This document shows, in pieces, positions 7,102-15,889 of a stretch of DNA of 21,721 nt. The position numbers were made by a program, and so were the translations under genes. Where the stretch lies: IMG/VR virus record IMGVR_UViG_3300027597_000043, positions 1 through 21,721 of that record. The stretch is one strand, 5' to 3'. Within the stretch, counting starts at the first letter, position 1; every line of letters begins with the position of its first letter. This stretch comes from a virus. Under the pieces are notes generated by a model that was not told the DNA's origin, searched no databases, and saw nothing but the letters and a program-made list of their open reading frames with translations.

Positions 7102-8997
7102 ATGGCGATCCGCGATCAAATCATGCAGATGGCGCAGAGCGATCCTCAGTTTGCTCAGGCGGTTGACGCCATGGAGCAGGCGGTCATCAACATGCCTGTC
7201 ACTCCAGAGGACTTGGAAGAGGTTATTGAGCTTCTGGAGGTCGTTGTTCAGGATCCGTCCAAGTATCCTGAGATGCGTCAGGCGGCGATTGATGACGGTG
7301 AGATTGATGAGGATGTGCTGCCGCCGCAATTTGACATGATCTATATCGTGTCCCTGCTGGTGGCTTTGTATGGCCTTCAGGACCGCCTAAGCCAAAAGGG
7401 GTACGCCCGTGGGGGTCTGTCTGTTGCGGGCCGCCGGTTGGCTTCTAAGGGGCGTGGTGGCGATAGCGAGCTGGCGCATGTAAACCCGCGCGAGGCTGAG
7501 ATGCTGCGCCGGGCTGGCGGGTCTGGCGGGATCAACCCGGCCACCGGCCTACGGGAGTACAAGTTCAAGTGGGGTAAGATCCTTGGTGCTGTTGCGCCAA
7601 TTGCGTTGAGTTTGCTGTTGCCTGGGGTTGGTACAGTTATTGGCGGCGCAATCAGCGGCAGCCTTGGTTTGGGGCTAGGCGCTATTGGCCAAGGTATTCT
7701 TGGCGGTGCTGTTCTTGGGGCTGGCAGTTCTCTTTTGGGCGGAGGCAATCCTCTTACAGGAGCCGTGTCTGGCGCTTTGGGTGGGGGTCTGGGCGGCCAA
7801 ATTGGCGGCCTTTTTGGCCTAGAAGGCACCATGGGCAATATGCTCGGCACTAGCCTTGTTGGTGCCGGGACAGCTGCTGCCACCGGCCGCAATCCGTTTA
7901 GCGGCGCGCTGCGTGGCGCATTGGGTGCTGCTGCTGGTGATTTGGCGGGGCAAGCTGCTGGCAACCTTGGCTTTGGCCCTGGCGCTACCGGCGTGCAGCG
8001 CGGTATTAGCGCGGCCGGCAAGGGCTTTGGGATTGGCCTTGCGACTGGCATGGATCCAAAAGCCGCTGCCATTGCTGGCGGCTTGAGTGGCTTGGCGGCA
8101 GGAGCCATCAAGCCATCCCAAGCTGTTGTTCAGAATATGAGTGGCGAGGTTCCTTTGGCGGAACCTATTACGCAACCTGATGGCACTTTAGCGCCGGCCC
8201 CAGGATCTCGTGGCGTTATGCCTGACGGCCGCCCTGGCACTTATGAATTAAACGACACTACAGGTTTTGTGGAATTAAAGCCCGTGTCCGGAACTTATCG
8301 GGTAGTTGATGGTCGCAGCCAGTTTGTCCCTCAACAACAAAGCTCAGGCCTTATGAACGCCCTTCGCGGCGATCTTGGCCTTCCTCCGGCTACACCAACC
8401 GCAGGTGGCGCTGGCGGTGCAGGCGGCCAGGGTGGCGGTCTGCTTGGCAATCTGAATATGGGCACCCTGCTGGCTGGCGGTGCGGCATTGGCAGCGGCTT
8501 CCGGCATGGGGTCTGCGCCTGCGCCGGCGCAGCAAGCAGTAGCAACCTTGCCACCTAATCAGCAAGAATACTTCAATCGCCCTGGCGTAACCTGGGATTG
8601 GGGGCGCATCCAGCGTGATGCTTCCATGTCTGGCATGAGCATGGGCCAGTACATTGCCACCAATTTCCCCCGGTTTACCTCCGGCCAATACAACGCCCAG
8701 TCAACAACAGCTGCGCCTGGAATGGCGCAGGGCGGCGCGTTGAGCGCGGTGGCGCGGTTTGCCCGCGGCGCTGGCACCGGCAGATCCGATGAAATTGATG
8801 CAAAATTGTCCGATGGCGAGTATGTAATTGATGCAGAAACGGTGGCCATGCTGGGCGATGGGTCCAGCAAGGCTGGCGCGCAAAGGTTGGATCAGATGCG
8901 TGAGGCTATTCGGTCCCATAAGGGCAAGGCATTGGCCAAGGGTAAATTCAGCCCGAATGCTAAGTCTCCGCTGTCATATCTGAAGGGAGTTGCGTGA
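7102..8997 (+). CDS. Glycine/alanine-rich ejection (internal virion) protein
   Basis: A 631-residue protein. Residues 1-75 are an acidic helical region. ARGGLSVAGRRLASKGRGG (102-120) leads into a VNPREAEMLRRAGGSGGINP motif (127-146). Residues about 160-340 form a long Gly/Ala-rich hydrophobic tract with GxxxG spacing, able to make glycine-zipper membrane helices. A low-complexity Pro/Gly linker follows. The C-terminus (about 570-631) has SDEIDAKLSDGEYVIDAE, a short module I recall from many short-tailed and marine phage structural proteins. This architecture is expected of proteins stored in the head and injected to form a trans-envelope channel. An SD-like GGAG lies at 7090-7093. There are no enzymatic residues that I can identify. 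Confidence 0.7.
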   Translation: MAIRDQIMQMAQSDPQFAQAVDAMEQAVINMPVTPEDLEEVIELLEVVVQDPSKYPEMRQAAIDDGEIDEDVLPPQFDMIYIVSLLVALYGLQDRLSQKGYARGGLSVAGRRLASKGRGGDSELAHVNPREAEMLRRAGGSGGINPATGLREYKFKWGKILGAVAPIALSLLLPGVGTVIGGAISGSLGLGLGAIGQGILGGAVLGAGSSLLGGGNPLTGAVSGALGGGLGGQIGGLFGLEGTMGNMLGTSLVGAGTAAATGRNPFSGALRGALGAAAGDLAGQAAGNLGFGPGATGVQRGISAAGKGFGIGLATGMDPKAAAIAGGLSGLAAGAIKPSQAVVQNMSGEVPLAEPITQPDGTLAPAPGSRGVMPDGRPGTYELNDTTGFVELKPVSGTYRVVDGRSQFVPQQQSSGLMNALRGDLGLPPATPTAGGAGGAGGQGGGLLGNLNMGTLLAGGAALAAASGMGSAPAPAQQAVATLPPNQQEYFNRPGVTWDWGRIQRDASMSGMSMGQYIATNFPRFTSGQYNAQSTTAAPGMAQGGALSAVARFARGAGTGRSDEIDAKLSDGEYVIDAETVAMLGDGSSKAGAQRLDQMREAIRSHKGKALAKGKFSPNAKSPLSYLKGVA

Positions 8998-10502
8998 TGG
9001 GAAGCTTGTTTGAAGGGGAGCCAAAGACGGCTACCTCCTACGTCACATCCTCTTCGGAAATGCCCAAGTGGATGCAGGACGCGGTTTACAACCAAATCCA
9101 AGTGGCCACCAATCTCGCAAACAAGCCGTATGAAGAGTATCAACTCTCTGGCGAAGCAGGTGTCGCGCAGCTTACGCCGCTGCAACAGGCCGCCTACAGC
9201 AAGGCCGCTTCAAATGCTGGCGTCGGTTTTACATACGACGCCCAAGGGAATGTGACTGGCACGCAGTTTGGCACTCCTGCTCACATGCAGAGTTTAGGTA
9301 CTGCCATGACTGGCATGGAGGGATTTGGGACTAAAGGCACTGCCGCTGATTTGCAGGCCGCACAAAACCAGTACCTTCGCCAGGGTTTGGTTGATGTTAA
9401 TCTGAATAAGGGTCAGGGGTATTTTGACCGCGCCGGCGGGTTGGATGTTGTTGGTGCGGCGCAGCCTGCGCTTAGCCGAGCCTTTCAGCAAGACATTGTA
9501 GGCGCAGCGCAGCCTCTTTTGGGGCGCGCAGAGCAAACAACTGCCCAATCCCTTGCAGAGCGCGCGTTGACGGCCGCCAGCCCATATTTGCAATCTGCTG
9601 GCCAGACGGCGGCCTCTCAGGTGGGGCAGTATATGTCGCCCTACCAACAGGGCGTGTTGGATGTCATCGCCAAGCAGGGTGCGCGCAATCTCAGCGAAAA
9701 CCTTTTGCCACAAGTGTCTGACGCTTTCATTAAGGCTGGGCAGTTTGGGTCAAATCGCATGGGTGAGTTTGGCTCTCGCGCTGTGCGTGACACGCAGGAG
9801 GCTATCCTTAACCAGCAGGCCCAGGCGGCGCAGCAGGGTTATGGACAATCCCTGCAAGCCGCTCAGGCGGATCTTGCCCGGCAAGCGCAATTGGCCGGCA
9901 CGGTTGGCAGCATCTCTGGCGCGGATCTTTCGCGCATCCTCCAGGGTGGCGCGCAGTATGGCAATCTCGGCCAGACCATGGGCCAATTGACCGGCCAGCA
10001 GATGGCGCAGTTGACCAACCTTGGCCAGACGCAAGGCCAGCTGACCAGCCAACAGATGCAGAACCTCGCCAATCTTGGGCAGATGCAGACGACTGCCGGG
10101 CAGGCGCAGCAGCAGTTTGGCCTTACGGCCGCGCAGCAGGCTCAGCAGGCCCAGGCGCAGGATTATGCCCGGCAGATGCAGGCATACCAGAATATGGCTG
10201 GGATGGCTCAGCAACAACAGCAGATGAACTTTGCTGATACTGCATCTTTGGAGGCTGCGGGTTTGGCGCAACAACGCCAAGGGCAGCGCAATTTGGATGC
10301 TGAGCGTGCTGAGTATGAAGCGCAGCAGCTTTATCCCAAGCAGCAGATGGATTGGCTCAGCACGCAAGTCCGGGGTATGGCGCCGATTACTCCGCAAGTG
10401 CAAACTGGCTCGCGGTCTTCAACGGGTGAGGTATATGCGCCTTCTCCGTTGTCTACGCTGGCGACTGGGTTGTACACCGGCAAGGGCCTTGGCGTCATTT
10501 AA
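8997..10502 (+). CDS. Glutamine/alanine-rich ejection (internal virion) protein
   Basis: The start is the ATG at 8997, which shares a base with the upstream TGA and follows AAGGGAG; a GTG three bases earlier is less likely. The 501-residue product begins with a Ser/Thr-rich strand and an MPKWMQDAVYNQIQ helix. An SPYQQGVLDVIAKQGARNLSE segment near 214 leads into AGQFGSNRMGEFGSRAV, both typical of a widespread family of phage ejection proteins. Residues about 260-430 are extremely Gln/Ala-rich and include an 18-residue tandem repeat. The protein is probably elongated, helical and packed in the virion with its neighbours. It has no signal peptide or catalytic motif. The assignment is by composition, position and family resemblance. 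Confidence 0.68.
   Translation: MGSLFEGEPKTATSYVTSSSEMPKWMQDAVYNQIQVATNLANKPYEEYQLSGEAGVAQLTPLQQAAYSKAASNAGVGFTYDAQGNVTGTQFGTPAHMQSLGTAMTGMEGFGTKGTAADLQAAQNQYLRQGLVDVNLNKGQGYFDRAGGLDVVGAAQPALSRAFQQDIVGAAQPLLGRAEQTTAQSLAERALTAASPYLQSAGQTAASQVGQYMSPYQQGVLDVIAKQGARNLSENLLPQVSDAFIKAGQFGSNRMGEFGSRAVRDTQEAILNQQAQAAQQGYGQSLQAAQADLARQAQLAGTVGSISGADLSRILQGGAQYGNLGQTMGQLTGQQMAQLTNLGQTQGQLTSQQMQNLANLGQMQTTAGQAQQQFGLTAAQQAQQAQAQDYARQMQAYQNMAGMAQQQQQMNFADTASLEAAGLAQQRQGQRNLDAERAEYEAQQLYPKQQMDWLSTQVRGMAPITPQVQTGSRSSTGEVYAPSPLSTLATGLYTGKGLGVI
9963..10070 (+). repeat. 54-bp tandem repeat coding 18-residue NLGQ units
   Basis: Two in-frame copies of a 54-base unit (9963-10016 and 10017-10070) encode NLGQTMGQLTGQQMAQLT and NLGQTQGQLTSQQMQNLA. 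A third decayed copy starts NLGQMQ at 10071. The period of 18 residues is compatible with a helical repeat. The copies differ at many third positions, so this is not a recent duplication. Confidence 0.75.
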
Positions 10503-10513
10503 GGAGTAGGGTT

Positions 10514-13183
10514 ATGGGTGCAATCCGCGATTTTCTTGACAGCGTTGGCCGCACAAAAACTGGCTATGCTGGTACCAACATTCCTGGGCCGCCGCCTGTT
10601 GCGCCGCCGGATCTAACGCCTACACAGATTACGGATGCACTGCGCGATGTTCTTAAAAAGAATATCGGTTTTGGCGGTGGAGATGGCACGTTTTCCAGCA
10701 CTGGCACTAGTAAGGCAGGCAGCGCGCAAACGGATGCCGAAAAATATGCCGCTGACAAGGCCGCTTTTGACGAGACAGTCCGAAAGTATCAGCTAGACCG
10801 CAAGGCGTATGAGCAATATCAAACGGACGTTAATGCTCGCCTTCGCGGGTTTAATCCTTACGCTGACGCGCAATATCGGATTATGCCGACCAATACGGGC
10901 TATCCATCTCAACCTACAATTATGGGTCAGCCGAATGTTTTAACAACACCTAATACAGCAGCGCAAAGTTCTGGGAAAATATCTGACCTTTTGCGCCGGG
11001 GTGACAGCGGATATGATCCGCTAGAAGCAGGACGAAAACAAGTTGAAGATGAAAAAGCATTTTGGAGAAAAGCTCGTCCTGATTTATTTGGAAATATACA
11101 AGGAACTGTTACGGTTCCCACGCCAACAGCGCCGGCTGCTCCAACGAAGTTGAATGCGCCCACTTACGGGGCAATTCCCATAACGATGTCTACGCCGACT
11201 GATCAGGGCGCTGCCTATAAGCAGATGCGCGACTTTGGCTACACGGATGCCGATATTCGCTCAGCGACCTCTAAAATTACTGGCACCCCCACTGATCCAA
11301 AATGGGCCGATATCCTTTCGGCTGGCTATTCGCAGTATGCGCCGGCGGTGCAGGGCGCTTACCAGCAGCTTGGTCGATCTGGCTTTGGTGGTGGCGCAGA
11401 GCAAATTGACACACCGGGCTATTCATACTGGCTGAACCAGTTGAGCAGCGGGGCTTTAAGGCCGGAAGATTTGAACCAAGCTGTTTTGACGGCCGGGCGG
11501 CCATCCAATTTGAGTGAAATTCAAAACATCTACCAGCAATACTTCAACCGCACACCGGATCCGAGTGGCACCCAATATTGGGGGCAATCTGGCTTGACGG
11601 GCAGTGCTTTGCAGAATGCCATCATTGCTGGCGCGCAGGGGCCTGACCTTGCGTATTATCAGCAGAATTTTGGTGGCGGCACGCAGCAGCCAATCAATCA
11701 ACCTACTGGCCCGGAACCTGATCCGTATTACGGCGGCGGGCCGGGTCCGGGCGGTGGCGCTGCCCGCGGTGGTTACATCAGCAAGTATGCTGAAGGCGGC
11801 CAAGTGCGGAGGCACTATCAGACGGGCGGCATGGCTGATGAAGGCAACCTGGATGAACTTGATGCGTTCTATCGCGATCCGCGCAATTTCACGCGGCCAA
11901 CGCCTTTAGGCCCAGCTCGGACGTATCAAGAAATGATGCGGGCGGCGATGCCAACTGTCGGGCCGGTGCGTGGCTTGCCAATCCCAGGTGAAACGATTGC
12001 TATTGGTGAGGGCGGAACATTGCAGCCCATGGGCGGTGAACCCTCTATGCCCATGGTTGCTGGGGCTCCGGCTGTTGAACCCACTCCTGCCGAGGCTGTT
12101 GGAGATCCTATTCAAGCCGCCGCCGCTCCTGTAGCGCCAAGGCAGCCGAGCATTCAAGATTTGTTGGCGCGGTATGGCGGCGGATCTGGTGAAGGCTCAC
12201 GCGAATTAGCCGGCGCGCGGCAGCGTTATCAATCTGAGGCCAATGCCTTCTCGGATATGATCCGGCAGATGTCTGAGCGCGCCGAAAGCCCCACTTCTCG
12301 CGCGGAGATGTATTTCCGTCTTGCTGCTGCCTTTGGCTCTCCTACCCGCACCGGGAGCATGGGGGAAACCCTAGGCAAGGTTGGCGAGCAGATGGGTGAA
12401 TACACCAAGGGTCGCCGGGCTGAAGAGGCGGAGCGTCGTGGCCTTACACTGAGGGCGCAAGAAGCGCGGCTTGCTGGTGCGCGGGAAGACTTGCAGACCA
12501 CGCGCGCTTTGGCTGCCCAAGAAGGCTCTGAGCGCCGGGCAATTACTTCTCAATTACTGCAGCAATACATCAGGTCAGGCGAGCCTCAATCTAATGCGGG
12601 CCGCATGGCTCGTGATATGGGCCTGACGCCTGGAACCCCAGCATTCAATGAATTTGTGCAGCGCAATTCTGAATTGAACATTGAGCGTACAAACCAAATG
12701 ATGCAGGCGCAAGCTGAAATCCTCCGATTGAGGACAGAGGCGGCTGATCGGTTGTCGCCAACTGAAATAAAGATGGCTGAAGAAACCATGCAGAATGTTG
12801 CTGTTGGTCGTGACAATCTGTCCGCATTGCGTCGGGCGCTTGAATTGAACGAAAGTAGCTCGCCTGACAACTTGACACAGGGCACAATCACCCGGTTGCG
12901 CGCGGCACTCGGCAGTGAGGCGCCAATTGTTGTGAACACTCGTGAACTCAACAACATTTTGGATCGTCTGACGCTCAGCAGCCTGAAGGAAACCTTCCCT
13001 GGCGCAATTTCCAATGATGAGCGCACGGCTTTACGAGCTGTCCAAGGTATTGGCGCCAAGTCTCTTGAAGAGCGCCGTCGCATTATTAGCAATGCAATTG
13101 AAAACTTGGAACGTGTCATTCCTCGCAATGAAAGTCATTTCAGGAATGTAAGGTCTGGTTCTTTTGGCCGTATTGAACGCTGA
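10514..13183 (+). CDS. Large ejection (internal virion) protein with a DUF4214-like region
   Basis: An 889-residue protein, ATG seven bases after AAGGAG that overlaps the previous stop. The N-terminus is Pro/Thr-rich. Residues about 234-300 and 303-387 contain helical repeats resembling DUF4214 (YSYWLNQLSSGAL, then YQQYFNRTPDPSGTQYWGQS). A Gly/Pro linker leads to ARGGYISKYAEGGQVRR and HYQTGG near 417-440, a motif family also seen in the 631-residue protein. The C-terminal 350 residues form charged helices (RAEEAERRGLTLRAQEARL), ending with FPGAISNDERTALRAVQGIG near 830-850. That last motif resembles the C-terminal region of several phage ejection proteins. It probably travels into the host cell during infection. 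Confidence 0.7.
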   Translation: MGAIRDFLDSVGRTKTGYAGTNIPGPPPVAPPDLTPTQITDALRDVLKKNIGFGGGDGTFSSTGTSKAGSAQTDAEKYAADKAAFDETVRKYQLDRKAYEQYQTDVNARLRGFNPYADAQYRIMPTNTGYPSQPTIMGQPNVLTTPNTAAQSSGKISDLLRRGDSGYDPLEAGRKQVEDEKAFWRKARPDLFGNIQGTVTVPTPTAPAAPTKLNAPTYGAIPITMSTPTDQGAAYKQMRDFGYTDADIRSATSKITGTPTDPKWADILSAGYSQYAPAVQGAYQQLGRSGFGGGAEQIDTPGYSYWLNQLSSGALRPEDLNQAVLTAGRPSNLSEIQNIYQQYFNRTPDPSGTQYWGQSGLTGSALQNAIIAGAQGPDLAYYQQNFGGGTQQPINQPTGPEPDPYYGGGPGPGGGAARGGYISKYAEGGQVRRHYQTGGMADEGNLDELDAFYRDPRNFTRPTPLGPARTYQEMMRAAMPTVGPVRGLPIPGETIAIGEGGTLQPMGGEPSMPMVAGAPAVEPTPAEAVGDPIQAAAAPVAPRQPSIQDLLARYGGGSGEGSRELAGARQRYQSEANAFSDMIRQMSERAESPTSRAEMYFRLAAAFGSPTRTGSMGETLGKVGEQMGEYTKGRRAEEAERRGLTLRAQEARLAGAREDLQTTRALAAQEGSERRAITSQLLQQYIRSGEPQSNAGRMARDMGLTPGTPAFNEFVQRNSELNIERTNQMMQAQAEILRLRTEAADRLSPTEIKMAEETMQNVAVGRDNLSALRRALELNESSSPDNLTQGTITRLRAALGSEAPIVVNTRELNNILDRLTLSSLKETFPGAISNDERTALRAVQGIGAKSLEERRRIISNAIENLERVIPRNESHFRNVRSGSFGRIER

Positions 13184-13197
13184 CCCGGAGGGCGATC

Positions 13198-15249
13198 ATG
13201 ACTGATGATGAATATGATCTGCGGCTGATTGAACGGGATCCTTTCGCCGCACCTCCTTCTCGGTTGGGCGTGCGTAATGTTCCCAAGCCTGCCAATGAGC
13301 CCCTAGAGAACGAGTATTATCGGGCGTTTTTGGGCCAGGGTTTGGGTATGGGCTGGGGCGAAGAGGCAGAGGCTTGGCTTCGCTCCAAGCTTCCTGGCGG
13401 CCGCTCATATGAGGATGAGGTCAGGGATTTGCGGGAGCGTTACGCGGAATTTTCCCGCCGCAATCCAACTGGATCCACGGTTGCTGAAGTAGCCGGGGGC
13501 ATTGTTCCAACGGCAGCGGCACTCCTGGCTGCGCCGTTTACCGGGGGTGCTACGGCGCCTGTTGCGGCGGCCGGTGCTGCCCGTACTGCCGGCGCCCTGG
13601 GCCGATTGGCGCAGCGTTATCGTGATGCGCCTCTCCTGGCTCGCACAGCAGGCGTGGGAGCCACTACAGGCGCAATTTCAGGGGCAGGAGTGGCAGACGA
13701 GGGTGACCGCCTCAACGAGGCCATGGTGGGCGCTGGCCTAGGCACAACGGTTGGAGTGGTATTGCCTTTGGCTATGCAGGGCACTGGTCGTGGGATTGGG
13801 TTTTTGCGTGACAGGGTTATTAGCAGTGAGCCTGTAACCACAAGCGTTGCAGCTTCCCGCGCTAATCGTGCGCTTGAGCGTGCTGGTATGACGCCGGCAG
13901 AAGCAGCAGCAAAGATTGAGGCTGACCGCTTGCAGGGCATCCCCTCTACCCTAGCCAATGTAGATCCCAAGGTTGCGGCTGTGTTGGAGCGGATTGCCCC
14001 GCGCAGTGAGGCGATAGAGCGCAAGATTGTTGATGCTCTGGAACCGCAAATAGAAGGGAGCCGCTATCGCGCCTCTGTGCAGACGCAGCAGCGGCTTGGC
14101 GCCGGCAATCTGTTTGATGATGAAGAGGCCATTACCCGCAGCTTGCGTAGCAATGCAGACCAGAATTATCGGGCTGCTTATGCGGTGGGTGACGTTGATG
14201 ATTTGAAAATCACGCAGATGTTGCGGGAACCGGCAATTGTAAACGCGTGGAAAGATGCGGCCGAGTTGGCCCGGTTGGATGCCCAAGCGGCGCGGTCCAA
14301 AGCCATTATGGCTGGCGATGAAAGCTTCAACCCGCGTGATTTCTTGATCCGGGCGCCGGGCGACACGCCTGACGTGAAGACGATTGACTATTTGAAGCGG
14401 GCCTTGGATGCGCGCATCAATTCCTTGTTTAGTTCGCCTGAAGCAACTGCCCGCACAGAAGCAACCTCATTGAGTACAATCCGCAACAATCTGCGTGAGC
14501 GGACCAAGGAAGTTGTTCCGGCGTATCGCGAGGCATTGGAGCGGTACGCTGGCGATACCGAGGTTAAGCAGGCCCTGCGTTCTGGGTTTGAGGACTTCAA
14601 CAAGTTGACAAACGAGGAAATCAACCGGATGTTCACGCGGGCGCCCAGCGCCGGCGGCATGAGCGATGCGGAAAAAGATGCCTTCGTGACGGGCGTTAAT
14701 CGGTTCTTGTATGGGCGCTTGATGGAAGCACCCATTGGCCAAAACGCTGTCGGCCGATTGATCCGGTCCCCGGAAATGGAAGCCAAGCTGCGGCCCATGT
14801 TTGACAGCCCGGCGCATTTTGATCTGTTCAAGGCTGCGCTGGAGCGTGAAGGCCAGCTTTATGACCAGGGCAAGCGCGCCCTTGAATCTGCCGTGCGCGG
14901 TGGCCGGGCTAGGGCTGCCGGGGATATTGAAGAAAGCAGCGAGCTGGGGCAGGTCGTCACCAATCTTGCCCATGGCAATTGGCGCAGCGGCCTCGTGAAT
15001 TTTGCCTCGTCTGTGGCGCGAAATTCAACAATTAGTGAAAAAGCGGCCCAAAAGCTTACCGATATGCTGCTTTCGTCCAGCCCCAATGAGGTGGCCGCGG
15101 CGGTGCGTATTTTGGAAGATTTTGGTGAGCGTGCTGCTGGCAGACGGGCTTTTTCGGAGGCCATGCAGACTGGCCTAACGCGTGGCGTTACTGGCGCGGC
15201 GTTTACCCGTGAGCCGCCGCGCCGGCGTGATGCTACAGCTGAAGATTGA
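13198..15249 (+). CDS. Large C-terminal member of the ejection protein set
   Basis: A 683-residue protein with a strong SD GGAGGG (13187-13192) five bases before the ATG. After an acidic N-terminus, residues about 50-90 carry SYEDEVRDLRERYAEFSRRN. Then two Gly/Ala-rich hydrophobic tracts (about 95-135 and 145-195, including VGVVLPLAMQGTGRGIGF) could insert in membranes. From about 215 to the end it is helical and charged, with coiled-coil character. I see no clear lysozyme or transglycosylase active site. It is the last gene of the rightward late operon; its TGA ends one base from the stop of the opposing operon. The role as an injected internal protein is inferred from position and composition. 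Confidence 0.68.
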   Translation: MTDDEYDLRLIERDPFAAPPSRLGVRNVPKPANEPLENEYYRAFLGQGLGMGWGEEAEAWLRSKLPGGRSYEDEVRDLRERYAEFSRRNPTGSTVAEVAGGIVPTAAALLAAPFTGGATAPVAAAGAARTAGALGRLAQRYRDAPLLARTAGVGATTGAISGAGVADEGDRLNEAMVGAGLGTTVGVVLPLAMQGTGRGIGFLRDRVISSEPVTTSVAASRANRALERAGMTPAEAAAKIEADRLQGIPSTLANVDPKVAAVLERIAPRSEAIERKIVDALEPQIEGSRYRASVQTQQRLGAGNLFDDEEAITRSLRSNADQNYRAAYAVGDVDDLKITQMLREPAIVNAWKDAAELARLDAQAARSKAIMAGDESFNPRDFLIRAPGDTPDVKTIDYLKRALDARINSLFSSPEATARTEATSLSTIRNNLRERTKEVVPAYREALERYAGDTEVKQALRSGFEDFNKLTNEEINRMFTRAPSAGGMSDAEKDAFVTGVNRFLYGRLMEAPIGQNAVGRLIRSPEMEAKLRPMFDSPAHFDLFKAALEREGQLYDQGKRALESAVRGGRARAAGDIEESSELGQVVTNLAHGNWRSGLVNFASSVARNSTISEKAAQKLTDMLLSSSPNEVAAAVRILEDFGERAAGRRAFSEAMQTGLTRGVTGAAFTREPPRRRDATAED

Positions 15250-15264
15250 TCTAGGGCAGATCAA
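15246..15264. terminator. Possible bidirectional terminator at the convergent junction
   Basis: TTGATCT and AGATCAA form a perfect 7-bp stem with a 5-base loop. It covers the stops of both converging genes (15247-15249 and 15251-15253). The stem is AT-rich and the following T-tract (GTTTGT on the + strand) is poor, so it may be only a weak barrier. Confidence 0.35.
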
Positions 15265-15445
15265 GTTTGTCCTGGTAGAATTTGGCCAGGATCGGGGCTA
15301 GGGCGGCGGCATCAAACTCGCCGCCCTCTTCTTTGTCCACCCGCCCGATATAGAATTTGCCGGGTTCTAGGTGGGTGGACGGAGCAATGAACAGGTTGCC
15401 GATGCGGATATGCCAGATGCAAGCTGGCGCGTATTTCTGTGTCAT
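15251..15445 (-). CDS. Small phage protein of unknown function
   Basis: Start chosen at 15445, where ATG overlaps the upstream stop as ATGA; earlier in-frame ATGs lie within the upstream gene and add an unlikely Pro/Arg-rich extension. The 64-residue product MTQKYAPACIWHIRIGNLF has beta-strand character in its first half. It then has FYIGRVDKEEGGEFDAA and a helical end (APILAKFYQDKLDLP). It is the last gene of the leftward operon. No membrane segment or known motif was found. Small acidic proteins like this are common at the ends of phage early operons, but no function can be given. Confidence 0.7.
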   Translation of the reverse strand: MTQKYAPACIWHIRIGNLFIAPSTHLEPGKFYIGRVDKEEGGEFDAAALAPILAKFYQDKLDLP

Positions 15446-15633
15446 TTGCGGCCAATTGTCTCGTTTGGTTGGATCCTGATGTCGCTGTTCCGGTAGGTCC
15501 AGCATTCGCGGGTATCGTCCTGAAAGCAGACCCAAAGAAGATCTGCTTCTGGCCCGTAGTCAATCACGAGATGCGCCCAGGCTTTTCCTCTGGGCGTTAT
15601 CAGTGGCAGCGGCGGGTTCAGCTGTTGGATCAT
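15442..15633 (-). CDS. Conserved-looking small phage protein, unknown function
   Basis: A 63-residue protein: MIQQLNPPLPLITPRGKAWA, then HLVIDYGPEADLLWVCF and DDTRECWTYRNSDIRIQ. From memory this pattern (PLPLxTPxGKA, hxIDYGxExDLxWV, then TxECWxxxN) recurs in small hypothetical proteins of alphaproteobacterial phages and prophages. That supports this start even though it overlaps the XRE gene by 74 bases in another frame. It looks like a compact beta protein of the size of an SH3-like fold. The function is unknown. Its stop is coupled to the next gene by ATGA. Confidence 0.72.
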   Translation of the reverse strand: MIQQLNPPLPLITPRGKAWAHLVIDYGPEADLLWVCFQDDTRECWTYRNSDIRIQPNETIGRK

Positions 15634-15889
15634 TTTGGCTTTCCATCATGGCGGCGGCCTTCTCGACTGAGATGATCAGGCTGGAGAGTTTGACGTTGCA
15701 GACGGTGGCGAATGTGACGAGGTGAGCCCAGCTGGGGGATCCCCGGCCGCCCTCCCAGGATGCCACTGCTGAGCGAGATACGTTCACCTTCCGAGCCAGT
15801 TCAGTCATTGACCAGTTGCGGTATTTACGCGCCGCGCGAAGGGAAATTCCCAACGCGCGTGCATAAAGATCATTTTTTGCCCGCGGCAT
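15560..15889 (-). CDS. XRE-family helix-turn-helix transcriptional regulator
   Basis: The 109-residue product has an HTH_3-type domain at about residues 13-70. LRAARKYRNWSMTELARKVN supplies helices 1-2. VSRSAVASWEGGRGSPSWAH contains the recognition helix and the typical SxWExGRxxP turn. The last 40 residues (KAAAMMESQNDPTAEPAA) are a low-complexity tail. There is no peptidase or dimerisation domain, so it is smaller than CI-type repressors. Its ATG shares a base with the stop of the MarR-like gene (TAATG) and there is no strong SD, so it depends on coupled translation. It probably represses phage promoters, possibly those at 18650-18780, but that is not shown. Confidence 0.88.
   Translation of the reverse strand: MPRAKNDLYARALGISLRAARKYRNWSMTELARKVNVSRSAVASWEGGRGSPSWAHLVTFATVCNVKLSSLIISVEKAAAMMESQNDPTAEPAAATDNAQRKSLGASRD

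Noticed and set aside
7377-8111. Long minus-strand open frame (244 codons) inside the Gly/Ala-rich ejection gene
   Set aside because: Its product is Pro/Ala/Arg low complexity, the expected antisense mirror of GC-rich Gly/Ala codons. The plus-strand gene has a start, neighbours and recognisable motifs.
9750-10403. 217-codon minus-strand frame with Leu/Arg-rich product
   Set aside because: Antisense to Gln codons (CAG gives CTG/Leu) in the ejection gene; a compositional artefact.
12586-13128. 180-codon minus-strand frame
   Set aside because: Fully antisense to the helical end of the 889-residue protein, Ser/Arg/Leu-rich without motifs.
15312-15563. 83-codon minus-strand frame starting MTTGQKQIFF
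   Set aside because: Overlaps two coupled genes in the same direction and is Thr/Gly/Pro-rich with no motif.
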